Assembly (NCBI RefSeq): GCF_009363755.1
Contig: NZ_CP045417.1
Location: 1,488,001 to 1,552,000, forward strand
Length of the DNA stretch: 64,000 nt
Direction: 5' to 3'
Source: Halomonas sp. THAF5a
GTDB taxonomy: Bacteria; Pseudomonadota; Gammaproteobacteria; Pseudomonadales; Halomonadaceae
Within the stretch, counting starts at the first letter, position 1; each line of letters opens with the position of its first letter. This document shows, piece by piece, positions 20,700-34,921 of the stretch. Under the pieces are notes generated by a model that made no database searches, was not told where the DNA came from, and saw only the letters and a list, made by a program, of their open reading frames with translations. Made by a program: the position numbers and the translations under genes.

Positions 20700-21680
20700 T
20701 CAGCCGGCCCGCCGCGGCAGGTCCGCGAGGGCCTCCTGCGCCTGTGCCTGCCAGGGGCCGGGGAGGTCGGCGGCCCGCTCGAGGGCGGCTCGCGCCTCGT
20801 CGGCGCTACCCTGGCCGCGGTGCAGCAGTCCCAGGTTGAGCCAGGCCACGGCCAGCTCGGGATCCGCCTCCACGGCGTCCGCGAAGGCCTCGCGGGCGCC
20901 ATCGGCGTCGCCGGCCGCATGGCGGGCACTGCCCAGGGCGAAATGGCCCATGGCCAGGTCTGGGTGGTGCTCCACCAGTGCCGTCCAGGCGGGCAGCGAG
21001 GCCGATACCCCCTGGACGCGCTCGAAGTCGGCGATGGCGTCCAGTGCCGCCCGGCCGTCGCCGGTGGCCGGCAGCTGGCCTGGCGGCAGGGCGATGAAGG
21101 CCCAGCGCTCGCTGCGGGCCCAGGTGGCATCGAAGCGCTTGAAGGACTCGAGGCGCTCGGGCTCCATGCCACTGTGCAGCGTCAGGGTCTTCTCGCCACG
21201 GTCGAAGCCGATGGCCACGGCGTAGTGCCAGACCGGCCAGGCCGGCAGCGAGAGGTTCTGCATCACCACCACCGGGTGGCCGGCATTGATCTCGGTGAGC
21301 AGGGCATCGAGGCTGCCGTCGATCCGGAAGGGAATGCGCCCCTGGCGGCGCACGGTGCCCAGCATCTCGGGCTGGACGCTGCCCTCCCGGCCGGGCAGGA
21401 AGACCTGGGGGATCAGGGTGTCGACCGTCACCGGCACGCCGGCGGCGTTGAGCACCATGGCCAGTGACGCGGGGCCGCACTGGTAGTCGCGCTGCCCATG
21501 GAAGGGCACCTCCTCGAGGAGAGCCTGACGGGGCAGGTGTTGCCGGGTGGATTCCGCCAGCTGCGGCGTGGAGGCGCAGCCGCTTACCACGAGCATCAGC
21601 ATGACCAACGCGAGAACGCCCGCGAGGCGGGCGTTCTGATGGGAGGCGCTGGCACGGTGGCGGTCAGGGCATGCCATCAT
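20700..21680 (-). CDS. PA2778-family lipoprotein: C39-like cysteine peptidase with TPR region
   Basis: About 326 residues. The signal ends in the lipobox VSGC. A C39-like papain-fold domain has YQCGPASLAMVLNAAG (Cys nucleophile) and WPVWHYAVAIGFD (His). The C-terminal half has tetratricopeptide-like repeats (GHFALGSARHAAGDADGAREAFADAV, WLNLGLLHRGQGSADEARAAL). It is probably a cell-envelope protein processing or binding a partner, perhaps the small membrane protein encoded just upstream. The ATG at 21680 is used; a GTG at 21692 (directly after the upstream stop) and an ATG at 21677 are alternatives. The substrate is unknown. Confidence 0.82.
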   Translation of the reverse strand: MMACPDRHRASASHQNARLAGVLALVMLMLVVSGCASTPQLAESTRQHLPRQALLEEVPFHGQRDYQCGPASLAMVLNAAGVPVTVDTLIPQVFLPGREGSVQPEMLGTVRRQGRIPFRIDGSLDALLTEINAGHPVVVMQNLSLPAWPVWHYAVAIGFDRGEKTLTLHSGMEPERLESFKRFDATWARSERWAFIALPPGQLPATGDGRAALDAIADFERVQGVSASLPAWTALVEHHPDLAMGHFALGSARHAAGDADGAREAFADAVEADPELAVAWLNLGLLHRGQGSADEARAALERAADLPGPWQAQAQEALADLPRRAG

Positions 21681-21692
21681 GCGGGTTCTCAC

Positions 21693-22091
21693 TCAGCGCG
21701 TGAACGGGAAGACGTTGGTCAGCCCGAGGATATCGGTCACCAGCAGGATCACGAAGACGGCGAACAGGGCGCCGACCACGCTGGCCCCGGCGGGGAGCTG
21801 CTCGAGCTGGTCGGCCATCTGGGCGGCTTCCGCATCGGAGAGCGCGGCCACGCGGGCCTGGACCTCGGCGGGATCGACGCCCTGGGCGACCAGTTGCTCC
21901 TGAACGTCGTCGCGGGCGAGGACGGCCTGGATGCGTTCGCGGTCGCTCTGCGAGCGCTCGGCGCTCAGGACGTCCTGAGTGGTGACGAGCTGGCTGCCCG
22001 GGTTCGCCGGTGCGGCGGCCACCGGCAGGCTGCCCAGCACCAGGGCGACGATCAGCAGCGGGCTCAGGTAACGGCAGATCTTCTTCATCAT
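21693..22091 (-). CDS. PA2779-family small membrane protein
   Basis: 132 residues: signal peptide (YLSPLLIVALVLGSLPVAAA), a charged middle (SERSQSDRERIQAVLARDDVQEQLVAQGVDPAEVQARVAALSD is split by helical heptads) and one C-terminal membrane helix (VVGALFAVFVILLVTDILGL). AAGGA precedes the ATG pair at 22091/22088. It directly precedes the C39-like lipoprotein gene; the two families are found together in Pseudomonas as PA2779-PA2778. Function is unknown. A minus-strand -10-like TATACT near 22182-22187 may drive the pair. Confidence 0.8.
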   Translation of the reverse strand: MMKKICRYLSPLLIVALVLGSLPVAAAPANPGSQLVTTQDVLSAERSQSDRERIQAVLARDDVQEQLVAQGVDPAEVQARVAALSDAEAAQMADQLEQLPAGASVVGALFAVFVILLVTDILGLTNVFPFTR

Positions 22092-22293
22092 CTCGGTGTT
22101 CCTTCTTCTTGGGGTTGGCTTCCGGCTCCAGGCTCCGTCAGCGCTGCGTCCTTGCAGCCCGGCAGAGTGCGATGCCCGTCCAGTATAGGACGAAATGATG
22201 TGAATTTTCATGCCTTTGTCGCGCCCCTGTGGGGGCTCCCCACGAATGAGGTGACGATATCGACATGTTCGAAGGTGGTGGTGCCTCATGCGA

Positions 22294-22399
22294 GCACGGT
22301 GCCGCGCCCTTGGGGTCTGACCCCGCTACTGCGTGTTCCACCAATCTTTTAAGATAACTGAGAAATCAACAGCATGGGGGTCAGACCCCAAGGGCTACG
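22294..22399 (+). repeat. 105-bp palindrome-bounded element, copy 1
   Basis: Two 13-bp cores, GGGGTCTGACCCC (22312-22324) and GGGGTCAGACCCC (22377-22389), face each other 52 bases apart. Outside them are GCACGGTGCCGCGCCCTT on the left and AAGGGCTACG on the right. The same organisation in reverse orientation is at 38546-38650. The element lies in the 370-base gap between holA and the PA2779-type gene; the rest of that gap (22092-22293 and 22400-22461) shows only a GTGGGG/CCCCAC hairpin at 22228-22243 and a possible promoter. Confidence 0.88.
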
Positions 22400-22461
22400 T
22401 CGAGCCCTCGGGCGTCCAGCGGGACAGGAGCTCTCAGGGGCTGATCCACGGGGCCGTGCCA

Positions 22462-23517
22462 TCAGCCGACGCGGTAGGAGGAGGGCAGCTCGGCCAGCAG
22501 GCCCCGCCCGCCGGCCAGCGTCAGCGCCAGGTCGTGCAGGCCGTCCCACAGCGGCACGCGGCTGCCGCCCTTGATGGCGAGGTCCAGGCGCTGGGCGAAG
22601 AGCAGCAGCTTGTGCAGCCGCTTCAATGGCAGCCGGGCGATGGCCTGCTGGTAGGCGGGGCGGCGTTTCTCGAAGATCGGCGGTTTCTGGGCCTTGCAGG
22701 CGTGCTCCAGGCTCTGGCCCTGGTCCAGATGCTGGTGCAGGGAGAGCAGGATGCGCAGCTCCCGGGCCAGGGCCCACAGCACGATGGGCGCCTCGACGCC
22801 CTCGCCGCGCAGGCCGGCCACGATGCGGGAGACCCGGGCGCGCTCGCCCTTCAGGCAGGCGTCCATCAGGGTGAAGACGTCGTAGCGGGCGCTGTCCTCG
22901 ACGCCGCCGGCCACCTCGCGGGGGCCGACGCGGGCGCCCGGCGGCAGCAGCAGGGCGAGCTTCTGCAGCTCCTGGTCGGCGGCCAGCAGGTTGCCCTCGG
23001 TGCGCTCGCCGAGCAGGCGGGCGGCATCGAGGTCCAGCGTGAGGCCGTGGCGACCGGCCCGGTCGCGCAGCCAGTAGCCCAGTCGCGAGGCGTCCACGGG
23101 CCAGACCGGGACGAAGAGCCCGGCCTTGTCCAGCGCCTTGAACCAGGCGCTCTTCTGCTCGCGATAGTCGAGCTTGCCGGTGGAAAGCAGCAGGATATCG
23201 TCGCCGCTCAGGGTCTCGGCGTACTCGCGCAGCGCCTTGCCGCCCTCCTGGCCCGGCTTGCTGCTGCCCAGGCGCACCTCGATGAGTCGGCGCGTGGCGA
23301 ACAGCGACAGGCTGGCGGCCGCCTCGGTCAGCCGGCCCCAGGCGAAGTTGGCCTCGACGTGCAGGACCTCCCGCTCCTCGACCCCCGCCTGGCGGGCCGC
23401 ATGGCGCACGGCGTCGCAGGCCTCCATGTGCTGCAGCGGCTCGTCGCCGGCGACGATCACCACCGGCGGCAGCTTCTTGGCCAGCGCGCCCTCGAGCTTG
23501 TCGGGGAAGACTTTCAT
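22462..23517 (-). CDS. holA: DNA polymerase III subunit delta
   Basis: 351 residues. Delta is the clamp-loader wrench that opens the beta sliding clamp. It begins MKVFPDKLEGALAKKLPPVVIVAGDEPL, matching the HolA N-terminus. LSLFATRRLIEVRLGS carries the beta-binding region and RTEGNLLAADQELQKLALL the lid. The length is normal. In related genomes leuS-lptE-holA is a tight operon; here 98 bases holding three palindromic repeats separate lptE from holA. Confidence 0.95.
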   Translation of the reverse strand: MKVFPDKLEGALAKKLPPVVIVAGDEPLQHMEACDAVRHAARQAGVEEREVLHVEANFAWGRLTEAAASLSLFATRRLIEVRLGSSKPGQEGGKALREYAETLSGDDILLLSTGKLDYREQKSAWFKALDKAGLFVPVWPVDASRLGYWLRDRAGRHGLTLDLDAARLLGERTEGNLLAADQELQKLALLLPPGARVGPREVAGGVEDSARYDVFTLMDACLKGERARVSRIVAGLRGEGVEAPIVLWALARELRILLSLHQHLDQGQSLEHACKAQKPPIFEKRRPAYQQAIARLPLKRLHKLLLFAQRLDLAIKGGSRVPLWDGLHDLALTLAGGRGLLAELPSSYRVG

Positions 23518-23535
23518 GGATGTCTCTTCACAGGC

Positions 23536-23606
23536 CCTTGGGGTCAGACCCCAAAGGAGGCTTTAGGGTCAGACCCTTAAGGATGCTTTGGGGTCTGACC
23601 CCGCCG
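23536..23606. repeat. Three-unit palindromic array between lptE and holA
   Basis: Cores at 23540-23552 (GGGGTCAGACCCC), 23565-23577 (AGGGTCAGACCCT) and 23590-23602 (GGGGTCTGACCCC). Starts are exactly 25 bases apart. The two 12-base spacers, AAAGGAGGCTTT and TAAGGATGCTTT, extend each palindrome by AAAG/CTTT arms. Any lptE-holA transcript would carry three successive hairpins here. Confidence 0.92.
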
Positions 23607-23615
23607 GCGTTTGCG

Positions 23616-24104
23616 TCATTCGCCCAGGGCGCGGAGGCGGTTCAGCAGCTGCCGGGTCGCCTCGCCACGCAGCCGCTCGCGCACGGCCTCGCGCTCGACG
23701 TCCTGGGACAGCAACTCGTCGTCGTTGACCGTCAGCCGTTCGCTGACGGACAGGCGCTGCTGATCGAGCAGGTAGGCACCGTCGACGCGGCGCTGGACCG
23801 AGAAGGGGACCTCCAGGGTCATCTCCAGCTCGCGCGGCCCGCTTTCGAGCCCGCCCAGGCGCCGCTCGCTGAAGGCCTCGTTGCCGAGGGTGAGCACCCG
23901 CGGGGCGTCGTCATGCAACCGGGTGCCGGCACCTTCGAGGCGCCGGGTGACCAGGCGACGAAGCGCGGTCTCCGGCCCCGCCAGGGCCAGGGCGTCGAGG
24001 CTCACCAGTGGCTGGTCGTAGCCGCGCAGGCGAAAGCCGCAACCGGCAATCGCCAGGGAGGCGCCGGCGGCGAGGCCGAGGCGCAGGAGGTGTCGGCGCT
24101 GCAT
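23616..24104 (-). CDS. lptE: LPS-assembly lipoprotein LptE
   Basis: 162 residues. The N-terminus RRHLLRLGLAAGASLAIAGC is a lipoprotein signal with lipobox IAGC, followed by GFRLRGYDQ, the usual LptE opening. LptE plugs the LptD barrel and delivers lipopolysaccharide to the outer leaflet. Overall identity is supported mainly by the signal/GFxLRG start and the position between leuS and holA. ATG 24104 is 38 bases from the leuS stop. Confidence 0.92.
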   Translation of the reverse strand: MQRRHLLRLGLAAGASLAIAGCGFRLRGYDQPLVSLDALALAGPETALRRLVTRRLEGAGTRLHDDAPRVLTLGNEAFSERRLGGLESGPRELEMTLEVPFSVQRRVDGAYLLDQQRLSVSERLTVNDDELLSQDVEREAVRERLRGEATRQLLNRLRALGE

Positions 24105-24142
24105 GGGTCAGTCTCCCGTCTGGCGCAATGAGGGGTGGGCGA

Positions 24143-28829
<4,687 letters not shown>

Positions 28830-28903
28830 ATGGTGAGCAGTCTAAACAATTCGCCGCCGGGCTGTCTCGGGCCCGGCGGCGGGCATCTGGACGGCGTCCG
28901 GCC

Positions 28904-29797
28904 TCAGCCCCACGCCCGGGCGGCCGGCTCCCGGGCCTCGTCGAGCTGTGCGAGCATCGCCCGGGCGGCATTGGAGCGGGTGCGGCTGCGGTGGACGAGA
29001 TAGCCCAGCGGGCGATGGATCGGCGGATGGTCCACCGCCAGCTCGTGCAGCTCGCCCGCCACCAGGCGCTCGGGCAGCAGGCTCCAGCCCAGGCCGATGG
29101 CGGTCATCATCTTCAGGGTCTCCAGGTAGTTGGTGGAGAGTGCCACGGGAAGCGTTAGGCCGGCCGAGGCGAAGCGCGACTCGATCAGGCTGCGGGTGAA
29201 GGTCAGCGGCCCCGGCAGCACCGCATCGAAGGCGCAGAGCTCGTGGAGTCCCAGCCGGCCGTGCTCGGCCAGGGGATGGTCCGGGGCGCAGACGAAGCAG
29301 AGCCGGTCGATCCATACCGGCACCGCCTCGAGCTGTGGGTCCGGGTGGGGGGCGAGGGTCACCACCGCGAGCTCCAGTTCGCCGTCCAGTACCCCCTGGT
29401 AGGCCTGCTCGGAGTCCAGGAAGTGCAGGTCGAGGCGCACGTCCGGGTGCTGGCCGGTATAGGCCTTGAGCAGCGGCGGCAGCCGATGCAGACCGATATG
29501 GTGGCTGGTGGCCAGGGTGAGGCTGCCGGCCACGCTGTCTTCGAGGTTGCCCAGGGCCCGGCGGCTGTCGTCGACCATCACCAGGATCTGCCGGGCCCGG
29601 GGGAGCAGCACCCGGCCGGCCTCGGTGAGGCTCACGCGACGGCCGATGCGATCGAAGAGGCGGGCGTCGATCTGCCCCTCCAGCACCGCGATCCGCTTGC
29701 TCACCGCCGGCTGGGTGAGGTGCAGCTGCTCGGCGGCCCGCGAGAAGCTGCCGCTGTCCGCCACCGCGAGAAAGGCCTGCAGGCTCTGGGTATCCAC
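28904..29797 (-). CDS. LysR-family transcriptional regulator, divergent from leuC
   Basis: 297 residues. The N-terminal winged helix-turn-helix (SLQAFLAVADSGSFSRAAEQLHLTQPAVSKRIAVLE) and a periplasmic-binding-like effector domain are complete. The start is GTG 29797 (protein MDTQSLQAF...), since AGGAGA lies 7 bases upstream; an in-frame ATG at 29815 has no ribosome site and would add MLRRPG. A LysR gene divergent from leuC is also present in Pseudomonas. It is likely to control leuCD, possibly with an isopropylmalate-type co-inducer, by analogy with LeuO/LeuR-like systems; that is inference. The TATGGA/TCCATA dyad at 29879-29896 is a candidate site. Confidence 0.9.
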   Translation of the reverse strand: MDTQSLQAFLAVADSGSFSRAAEQLHLTQPAVSKRIAVLEGQIDARLFDRIGRRVSLTEAGRVLLPRARQILVMVDDSRRALGNLEDSVAGSLTLATSHHIGLHRLPPLLKAYTGQHPDVRLDLHFLDSEQAYQGVLDGELELAVVTLAPHPDPQLEAVPVWIDRLCFVCAPDHPLAEHGRLGLHELCAFDAVLPGPLTFTRSLIESRFASAGLTLPVALSTNYLETLKMMTAIGLGWSLLPERLVAGELHELAVDHPPIHRPLGYLVHRSRTRSNAARAMLAQLDEAREPAARAWG

Positions 29798-29820
29798 GCC
29801 GGGTCTCCTAAGCATCCATT

Positions 29821-29858
29821 GGGGTCAGACCCCACGGTAAACTTTGGGGTCTGACCCC
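29821..29858. repeat. Two-unit palindromic array in the lysR-leuC interval
   Basis: Cores GGGGTCAGACCCC (29821-29833) and GGGGTCTGACCCC (29846-29858), 25 bases start to start, with spacer ACGGTAAACTTT. The array begins 24 bases upstream of the LysR GTG and so would sit in its 5' leader or promoter. Confidence 0.92.
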
Positions 29859-29878
29859 GAAGGAAGGATAAATTCCTG

Positions 29879-29896
29879 TATGGAATCCAATCCATA
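29879..29896. promoter_or_regulatory. Candidate LysR operator
   Basis: Perfect dyad TATGGA-ATCCAA-TCCATA in the divergent lysR-leuC region. It fits the T-N11-A architecture typical of LysR-type sites. It lies 89 bases before the leuC ATG. Confidence 0.5.
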
Positions 29897-29984
29897 AATA
29901 ACATGAATTGCTTTTATGAGCGAGTGGCAGGACACTACCCTCGAGACCGGACAAGTGAGGGCCCGAGAGCCCGGGAGAAACGAC

Positions 29985-31430
29985 ATGGCAGGCCAGACAC
30001 TCTACGACAAGCTGTGGTCGCAGCACCTCGTCAAGGAGCGCGATGACGGCACCGCGCTGATCTATATCGACCGCCAGCTGCTCCACGAGGTGACCTCGCC
30101 TCAGGCCTTCGAGGGGCTGCGCCTGGCGGGCCGCCGGCCGTGGCGCCTCGACGCCAACCTGGCGACCCCGGATCACAACGTGCCCACCACCGTGAAGGAG
30201 CGGGCCGAGGGCAACGCCGGCATCAAGGACCCGGTGTCGCTGATCCAGGTGCAGACCCTCGACGACAACTGCGTCGAGTTCGGCATCGAGGAGTTCAAGA
30301 TCAACGACCCGCGCCAGGGCATCGTCCACGTGGTGGGTCCGGAGCAGGGTGCGACCCTGCCCGGCATGACCGTGGTCTGCGGCGACTCCCACACCGCCAC
30401 CCACGGCGCCTTCGCGGCGCTGGCCCACGGCATCGGCACCTCCGAGGTGGAGCACGTGCTCGCCACCCAGTGCCTGCTGGCGCAGAAGATGAAGAACATG
30501 CAGGTGCGCGTCGAGGGCCGCCTCGGCACCGGCGTCACCGCCAAGGACGTCGTGCTGGCGATCATCGGCCGCATCGGCACCGCGGGCGGCACCGGCTACG
30601 CCATCGAGTTCGCCGGCAGCGCCATCGAGGAGCTCTCCATGGAAGGCCGCATGACCGTGTGCAACATGGCCATCGAGGCGGGCGCCCGGGTCGGCCTGAT
30701 CGCCGTGGATGACACCACCATCGACTACCTGCGCGATCGCCACTACGCCCCGTCGGGCGAGCAGTGGGAGGCCGCCGTGGCCGACTGGCGACAGCTCGTC
30801 TCCGACGATGACGCCGCCTTCGACACCGTGGTGACCCTGGACGCCGCCGAGATCGAGCCGCAGGTCTCCTGGGGCACCAGCCCCGAGATGGTGACCGGCA
30901 TCTCCGGCGAGGTCCCCGACCCCGCCGAGGCCGCCGACGAGACCACCCAGCGCGGCTACACCCGGGCGCTGGAGTACATGGGGCTCGCGCCGAAGCAGAA
31001 GATCACCGACATCCGTCTCGACAAGGTGTTCATCGGCTCCTGCACTAACTCGCGCATCGAGGACCTGCGCGAGGCGGCCAGGGTGGCGCGCGGCAAGAAG
31101 GTGGCCGACTCCATCAAGCTCGCCATGATCGTGCCGGGCTCGGGCCTGGTGAAGCGCCAGGCCGAGGCCGAGGGACTCGACAAGGTCTTCATCGAGGCGG
31201 GCTTCGAGTGGCGCGAGCCCGGCTGCTCCATGTGCCTGGCCATGAACGCCGACAAGCTCGGCGCCGGCGAGCACTGCGCCTCCACCTCGAATCGCAACTT
31301 CGAGGGGCGCCAGGGCTTCGGCGGGCGCACCCACCTCGTCAGCCCGGCCATGGCGGCGGCCGCGGCGATCGCCGGTCACTTCGTCGACGTCCGCCGGGTC
31401 GACGCCTCACCCGTTGCCCAGGAGGCCTGA
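29985..31430 (+). CDS. leuC: 3-isopropylmalate dehydratase large subunit
   Basis: 481 residues of the aconitase superfamily. The 4Fe-4S ligands are in [10 protein letters not shown] and [10 protein letters not shown]. With LeuD it converts 2- to 3-isopropylmalate in leucine synthesis. ATG 29985 is chosen (GGGAGA upstream; [14 protein letters not shown] is the usual start); an in-frame ATG at 29916 would add 23 unrelated residues. It heads leuCDB; leuA is not in the window. Confidence 0.97.
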   Translation: MAGQTLYDKLWSQHLVKERDDGTALIYIDRQLLHEVTSPQAFEGLRLAGRRPWRLDANLATPDHNVPTTVKERAEGNAGIKDPVSLIQVQTLDDNCVEFGIEEFKINDPRQGIVHVVGPEQGATLPGMTVVCGDSHTATHGAFAALAHGIGTSEVEHVLATQCLLAQKMKNMQVRVEGRLGTGVTAKDVVLAIIGRIGTAGGTGYAIEFAGSAIEELSMEGRMTVCNMAIEAGARVGLIAVDDTTIDYLRDRHYAPSGEQWEAAVADWRQLVSDDDAAFDTVVTLDAAEIEPQVSWGTSPEMVTGISGEVPDPAEAADETTQRGYTRALEYMGLAPKQKITDIRLDKVFIGSCTNSRIEDLREAARVARGKKVADSIKLAMIVPGSGLVKRQAEAEGLDKVFIEAGFEWREPGCSMCLAMNADKLGAGEHCASTSNRNFEGRQGFGGRTHLVSPAMAAAAAIAGHFVDVRRVDASPVAQEA

Positions 31431-31433
31431 GCC

Positions 31434-32087
31434 ATGAACAAGTTTGAACGCGCCGAGGGCCTCGTGGCCCCGCTCGATCGGGCCAATGTCGACACCGACC
31501 TGATCATTCCCAAGCAGTTTTTGAAGTCGATCAAGCGCACCGGCTTCGGCGTCAACCTCTTCGACGAGCTGCGCTATCTCGACGAGGGCCAGCCGGGTCA
31601 GGACGTCGCCCACCGCCCGATCAACCCGGACTTCGTTCTCAATCAGCCGCGCTACCAGGGTGCCAGCGTGCTGCTGGCGCGGCGCAACTTCGGCTGCGGC
31701 AGCTCCCGCGAGCACGCGCCCTGGGCGCTCGAGGACTACGGCTTCCGGGTGGTGATTGCCCCGAGCTTCGCCGATATCTTCTACAACAACGCCTTCAAGA
31801 ATGGCCTGCTCCTGGTGACCCTGCCGGAGGAGACCGTAGACCGTCTGTTCGCCGAGGTCGAGGCCAAGGAGGGCTACCGGCTCGACGTGGACCTCGAACA
31901 TCAGCGGGTGATCACCCCCGCCGGCGAGATCCTCGAGTTCGAGGTCGACGCCTTCCGCAAGCAGTGCCTGCTGGAAGGCCTGGACGATATCGGCATCACC
32001 CTGAAGGACGAGGAGGCCATCCGCGCCTTCGAGGAGAAGCACCGCGCCGCGCGTCCCTGGCTGTTCCGCGACTCCGCGCGAGCCTGA
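31434..32087 (+). CDS. leuD: 3-isopropylmalate dehydratase small subunit
   Basis: 217 residues, the swivelling small subunit that completes the LeuC active site. [21 protein letters not shown] and the substrate-binding [15 protein letters not shown] loop are intact. Three bases separate it from leuC, with GGAGG upstream. A 187-base gap with a dispersed repeat follows before leuB. Confidence 0.97.
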   Translation: MNKFERAEGLVAPLDRANVDTDLIIPKQFLKSIKRTGFGVNLFDELRYLDEGQPGQDVAHRPINPDFVLNQPRYQGASVLLARRNFGCGSSREHAPWALEDYGFRVVIAPSFADIFYNNAFKNGLLLVTLPEETVDRLFAEVEAKEGYRLDVDLEHQRVITPAGEILEFEVDAFRKQCLLEGLDDIGITLKDEEAIRAFEEKHRAARPWLFRDSARA

Positions 32088-32124
32088 CACTTTCCTGCTG
32101 CATCTAGCCCGGCAACGGGGCTGA

Positions 32125-32235
32125 TCCGGCGGCAGGCCTGCGGAGGGCCGCCCCACGATGAGGCGCTGTGAACCCATCCCTGGGCGCTACCGACGCCATC
32201 CCTGGCGTAGGACCTCCTCTTCGGCCTGCCGCCGG
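32125..32235 (-). repeat. Dispersed intergenic repeat, family B, copy 2 (inverted)
   Basis: Reverse-complement copy of the element at 1899-1990, bounded by GGCAGGCC (32131-32138) and GGCCTGCC (32223-32230). Against copy 1 it has an extra ~14 bases near the left arm (TGCGGAGGGCCGCCCC region). It sits inside the leuD-leuB gap, so the operon transcript reads through it. Confidence 0.87.
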
Positions 32236-32274
32236 CGCCCCTCGGCCCGGTGATAGTCGAACAAGGACCACGTA

Positions 32275-33354
<1,080 letters not shown>

Positions 33355-33372
33355 CGGCAGAATGGGCAGAAT

Positions 33373-33460
33373 GGGGTCAGACCCTTAAGCAGGCTTTGGC
33401 ATGAAATGCCAAAGCCTGCTTAAGGGTCTGACCCCTGTGCCTTTTTAAGGGTCTGACCCC
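33373..33460. repeat. Four-unit palindromic array including a perfect 30-bp-arm cruciform
   Basis: Bases 33373-33402 and 33406-33435 are exact reverse complements with loop GAA. The array reads as four 13-bp palindromes at 25-base steps: GGGGTCAGACCCT (33373), GGCATGAAATGCC (33398), AGGGTCTGACCCC (33423) and AGGGTCTGACCCC (33448). It lies between leuB and asd and could terminate or stabilise the leuB transcript. Confidence 0.95.
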
Positions 33461-33544
33461 AAGTTCGCTTAAAGCCGGCCCGCCTGCCAGGCGAGGCCGG
33501 CTCGTGTATAGTATTTCGCACATTCGATTGCTGGAGGACTTCAC

Positions 33545-34657
33545 ATGTTGAAAGTCGGTTTTGTCGGTTGGCGTGGCATGGTCGGTTCCGTGCTGATGCA
33601 GCGGATGCTCGATGACGGCGACTTCAAGGGCATCGAGCCGGTCTTCTTCACCACCTCCCAGGTCGGCCAGGCCGGTCCCGATGTCGGCGTCGACGTGCCG
33701 CCGCTCAAGGATGCCTTCGACCTCGAGGCCCTCAAGGCGCTGGACGTGGTCGTGACCTGCCAGGGCGGCGAGTACACCGAGAAGGTCTACGCCGACCTGC
33801 GCCAGGGCGGCTGGAAGGGCTACTGGATCGACGCCGCCAGCACCCTGCGCATGACCGACGAGGCGACCATCGTCCTCGATCCGGTCAACCGCGGCGTCAT
33901 CGACGCCCAGCTGGCCAAGGGTTCCAAGACCTTCGTCGGCGGCAACTGTACCGTCAGCCTGATGCTGATGGGCCTGGGCGGACTCTTCGAGGCCGACCTG
34001 ATCGAGTGGATGACCTCCATGACCTATCAGGCCGCGTCCGGCTCCGGCGCCAAGCACATGCGCGAGCTGCTCAACCAGATGGGCGGCCTGCGCGACAGCG
34101 TGGCCGGCGAGCTCGCCGACCCGGCCAGCGCCATCCTGGATATCGACCGCAAGGTCACCGCGGCCATGCGCTCGGGCGACTTCCCCACCGACAACTTCGG
34201 TGCTCCGCTGGCCGGCAGCCTCCTGCCCTGGATCGACAAGCCGATGGAGAACGGCCAGAGCAAGGAGGAGTGGAAGGGCTCCGTGGAGACCAACAAGATC
34301 CTCGGGCTCGACGAGCGCCCGATTCCCATCGACGGCCTCTGCGTGCGCATCGGCGCGATGCGCTCCCACAGCCAGGCCTTCACCATCAAGCTCAAGAAGG
34401 ACGTGCCGATCGACGAGATCGAGGATCGACTGGCGCGCCATAACGAGTGGGTCAAGGTCATCGCCAACGACAAGGACGCGACCATCGACGGCCTGACGCC
34501 GGCGGCCGCGACCGGCACCCTGACCGTGCCCGTCGGTCGCCTGCGCAAGCTGGCCATGGGGGGCGAGTACCTCTCCGCCTTCAGCGTCGGCGACCAGCTG
34601 CTGTGGGGCGCCGCCGAACCGCTCAAGCGCATGCTGAAGATCCTGCGCGAGCAGTAA
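33545..34657 (+). CDS. asd: Aspartate-semialdehyde dehydrogenase
   Basis: 370 residues. [18 protein letters not shown] is the NADP-binding start and [11 protein letters not shown] holds catalytic Cys135, the same residue number as in E. coli. It supplies aspartate semialdehyde for lysine, diaminopimelate, methionine and threonine. Located after leuB and before fimV as in Pseudomonas. GGAGGAC lies just before ATG 33545, and a terminator follows. Confidence 0.97.
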   Translation: MLKVGFVGWRGMVGSVLMQRMLDDGDFKGIEPVFFTTSQVGQAGPDVGVDVPPLKDAFDLEALKALDVVVTCQGGEYTEKVYADLRQGGWKGYWIDAASTLRMTDEATIVLDPVNRGVIDAQLAKGSKTFVGGNCTVSLMLMGLGGLFEADLIEWMTSMTYQAASGSGAKHMRELLNQMGGLRDSVAGELADPASAILDIDRKVTAAMRSGDFPTDNFGAPLAGSLLPWIDKPMENGQSKEEWKGSVETNKILGLDERPIPIDGLCVRIGAMRSHSQAFTIKLKKDVPIDEIEDRLARHNEWVKVIANDKDATIDGLTPAAATGTLTVPVGRLRKLAMGGEYLSAFSVGDQLLWGAAEPLKRMLKILREQ

Positions 34658-34701
34658 GGCACGGCCTCGGCGGCGGGCGGCCACCGTCACGCCGGCCATG
34701 T

Positions 34702-34733
34702 GCGGGGCGTCTCCTCAGGAGGCGCCCCGCCTT
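34702..34733 (+). terminator. Intrinsic terminator after asd
   Basis: GC-rich hairpin (GCGGGGCG outer arm, inner CTCCT/AGGAG) followed by CTTTCG, 45 bases past the asd stop. Confidence 0.7.
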
Positions 34734-34921
34734 TCGTTGGTGGCGACGATTCGCGGCGCCCATGATCCATGTCGTATGTTGCAGAGTATGGGATTCGTTG
34801 AGGTGCCGTGATGGCGCGCCATTGAGCGGAATGTGTTACACAGACATCGATGCCACTAAGCATATATGACCAGCCCGTCGCCCGGCTCGAGGCGTCGGCA
34901 GCAACGACGCAAGGGACCCCC

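Noticed and set aside
34850..34921. Longer FimV start at ATG 34850
   Set aside because: The extra 24 residues precede a clear signal peptide that begins at MKRKLT; export would be disrupted.
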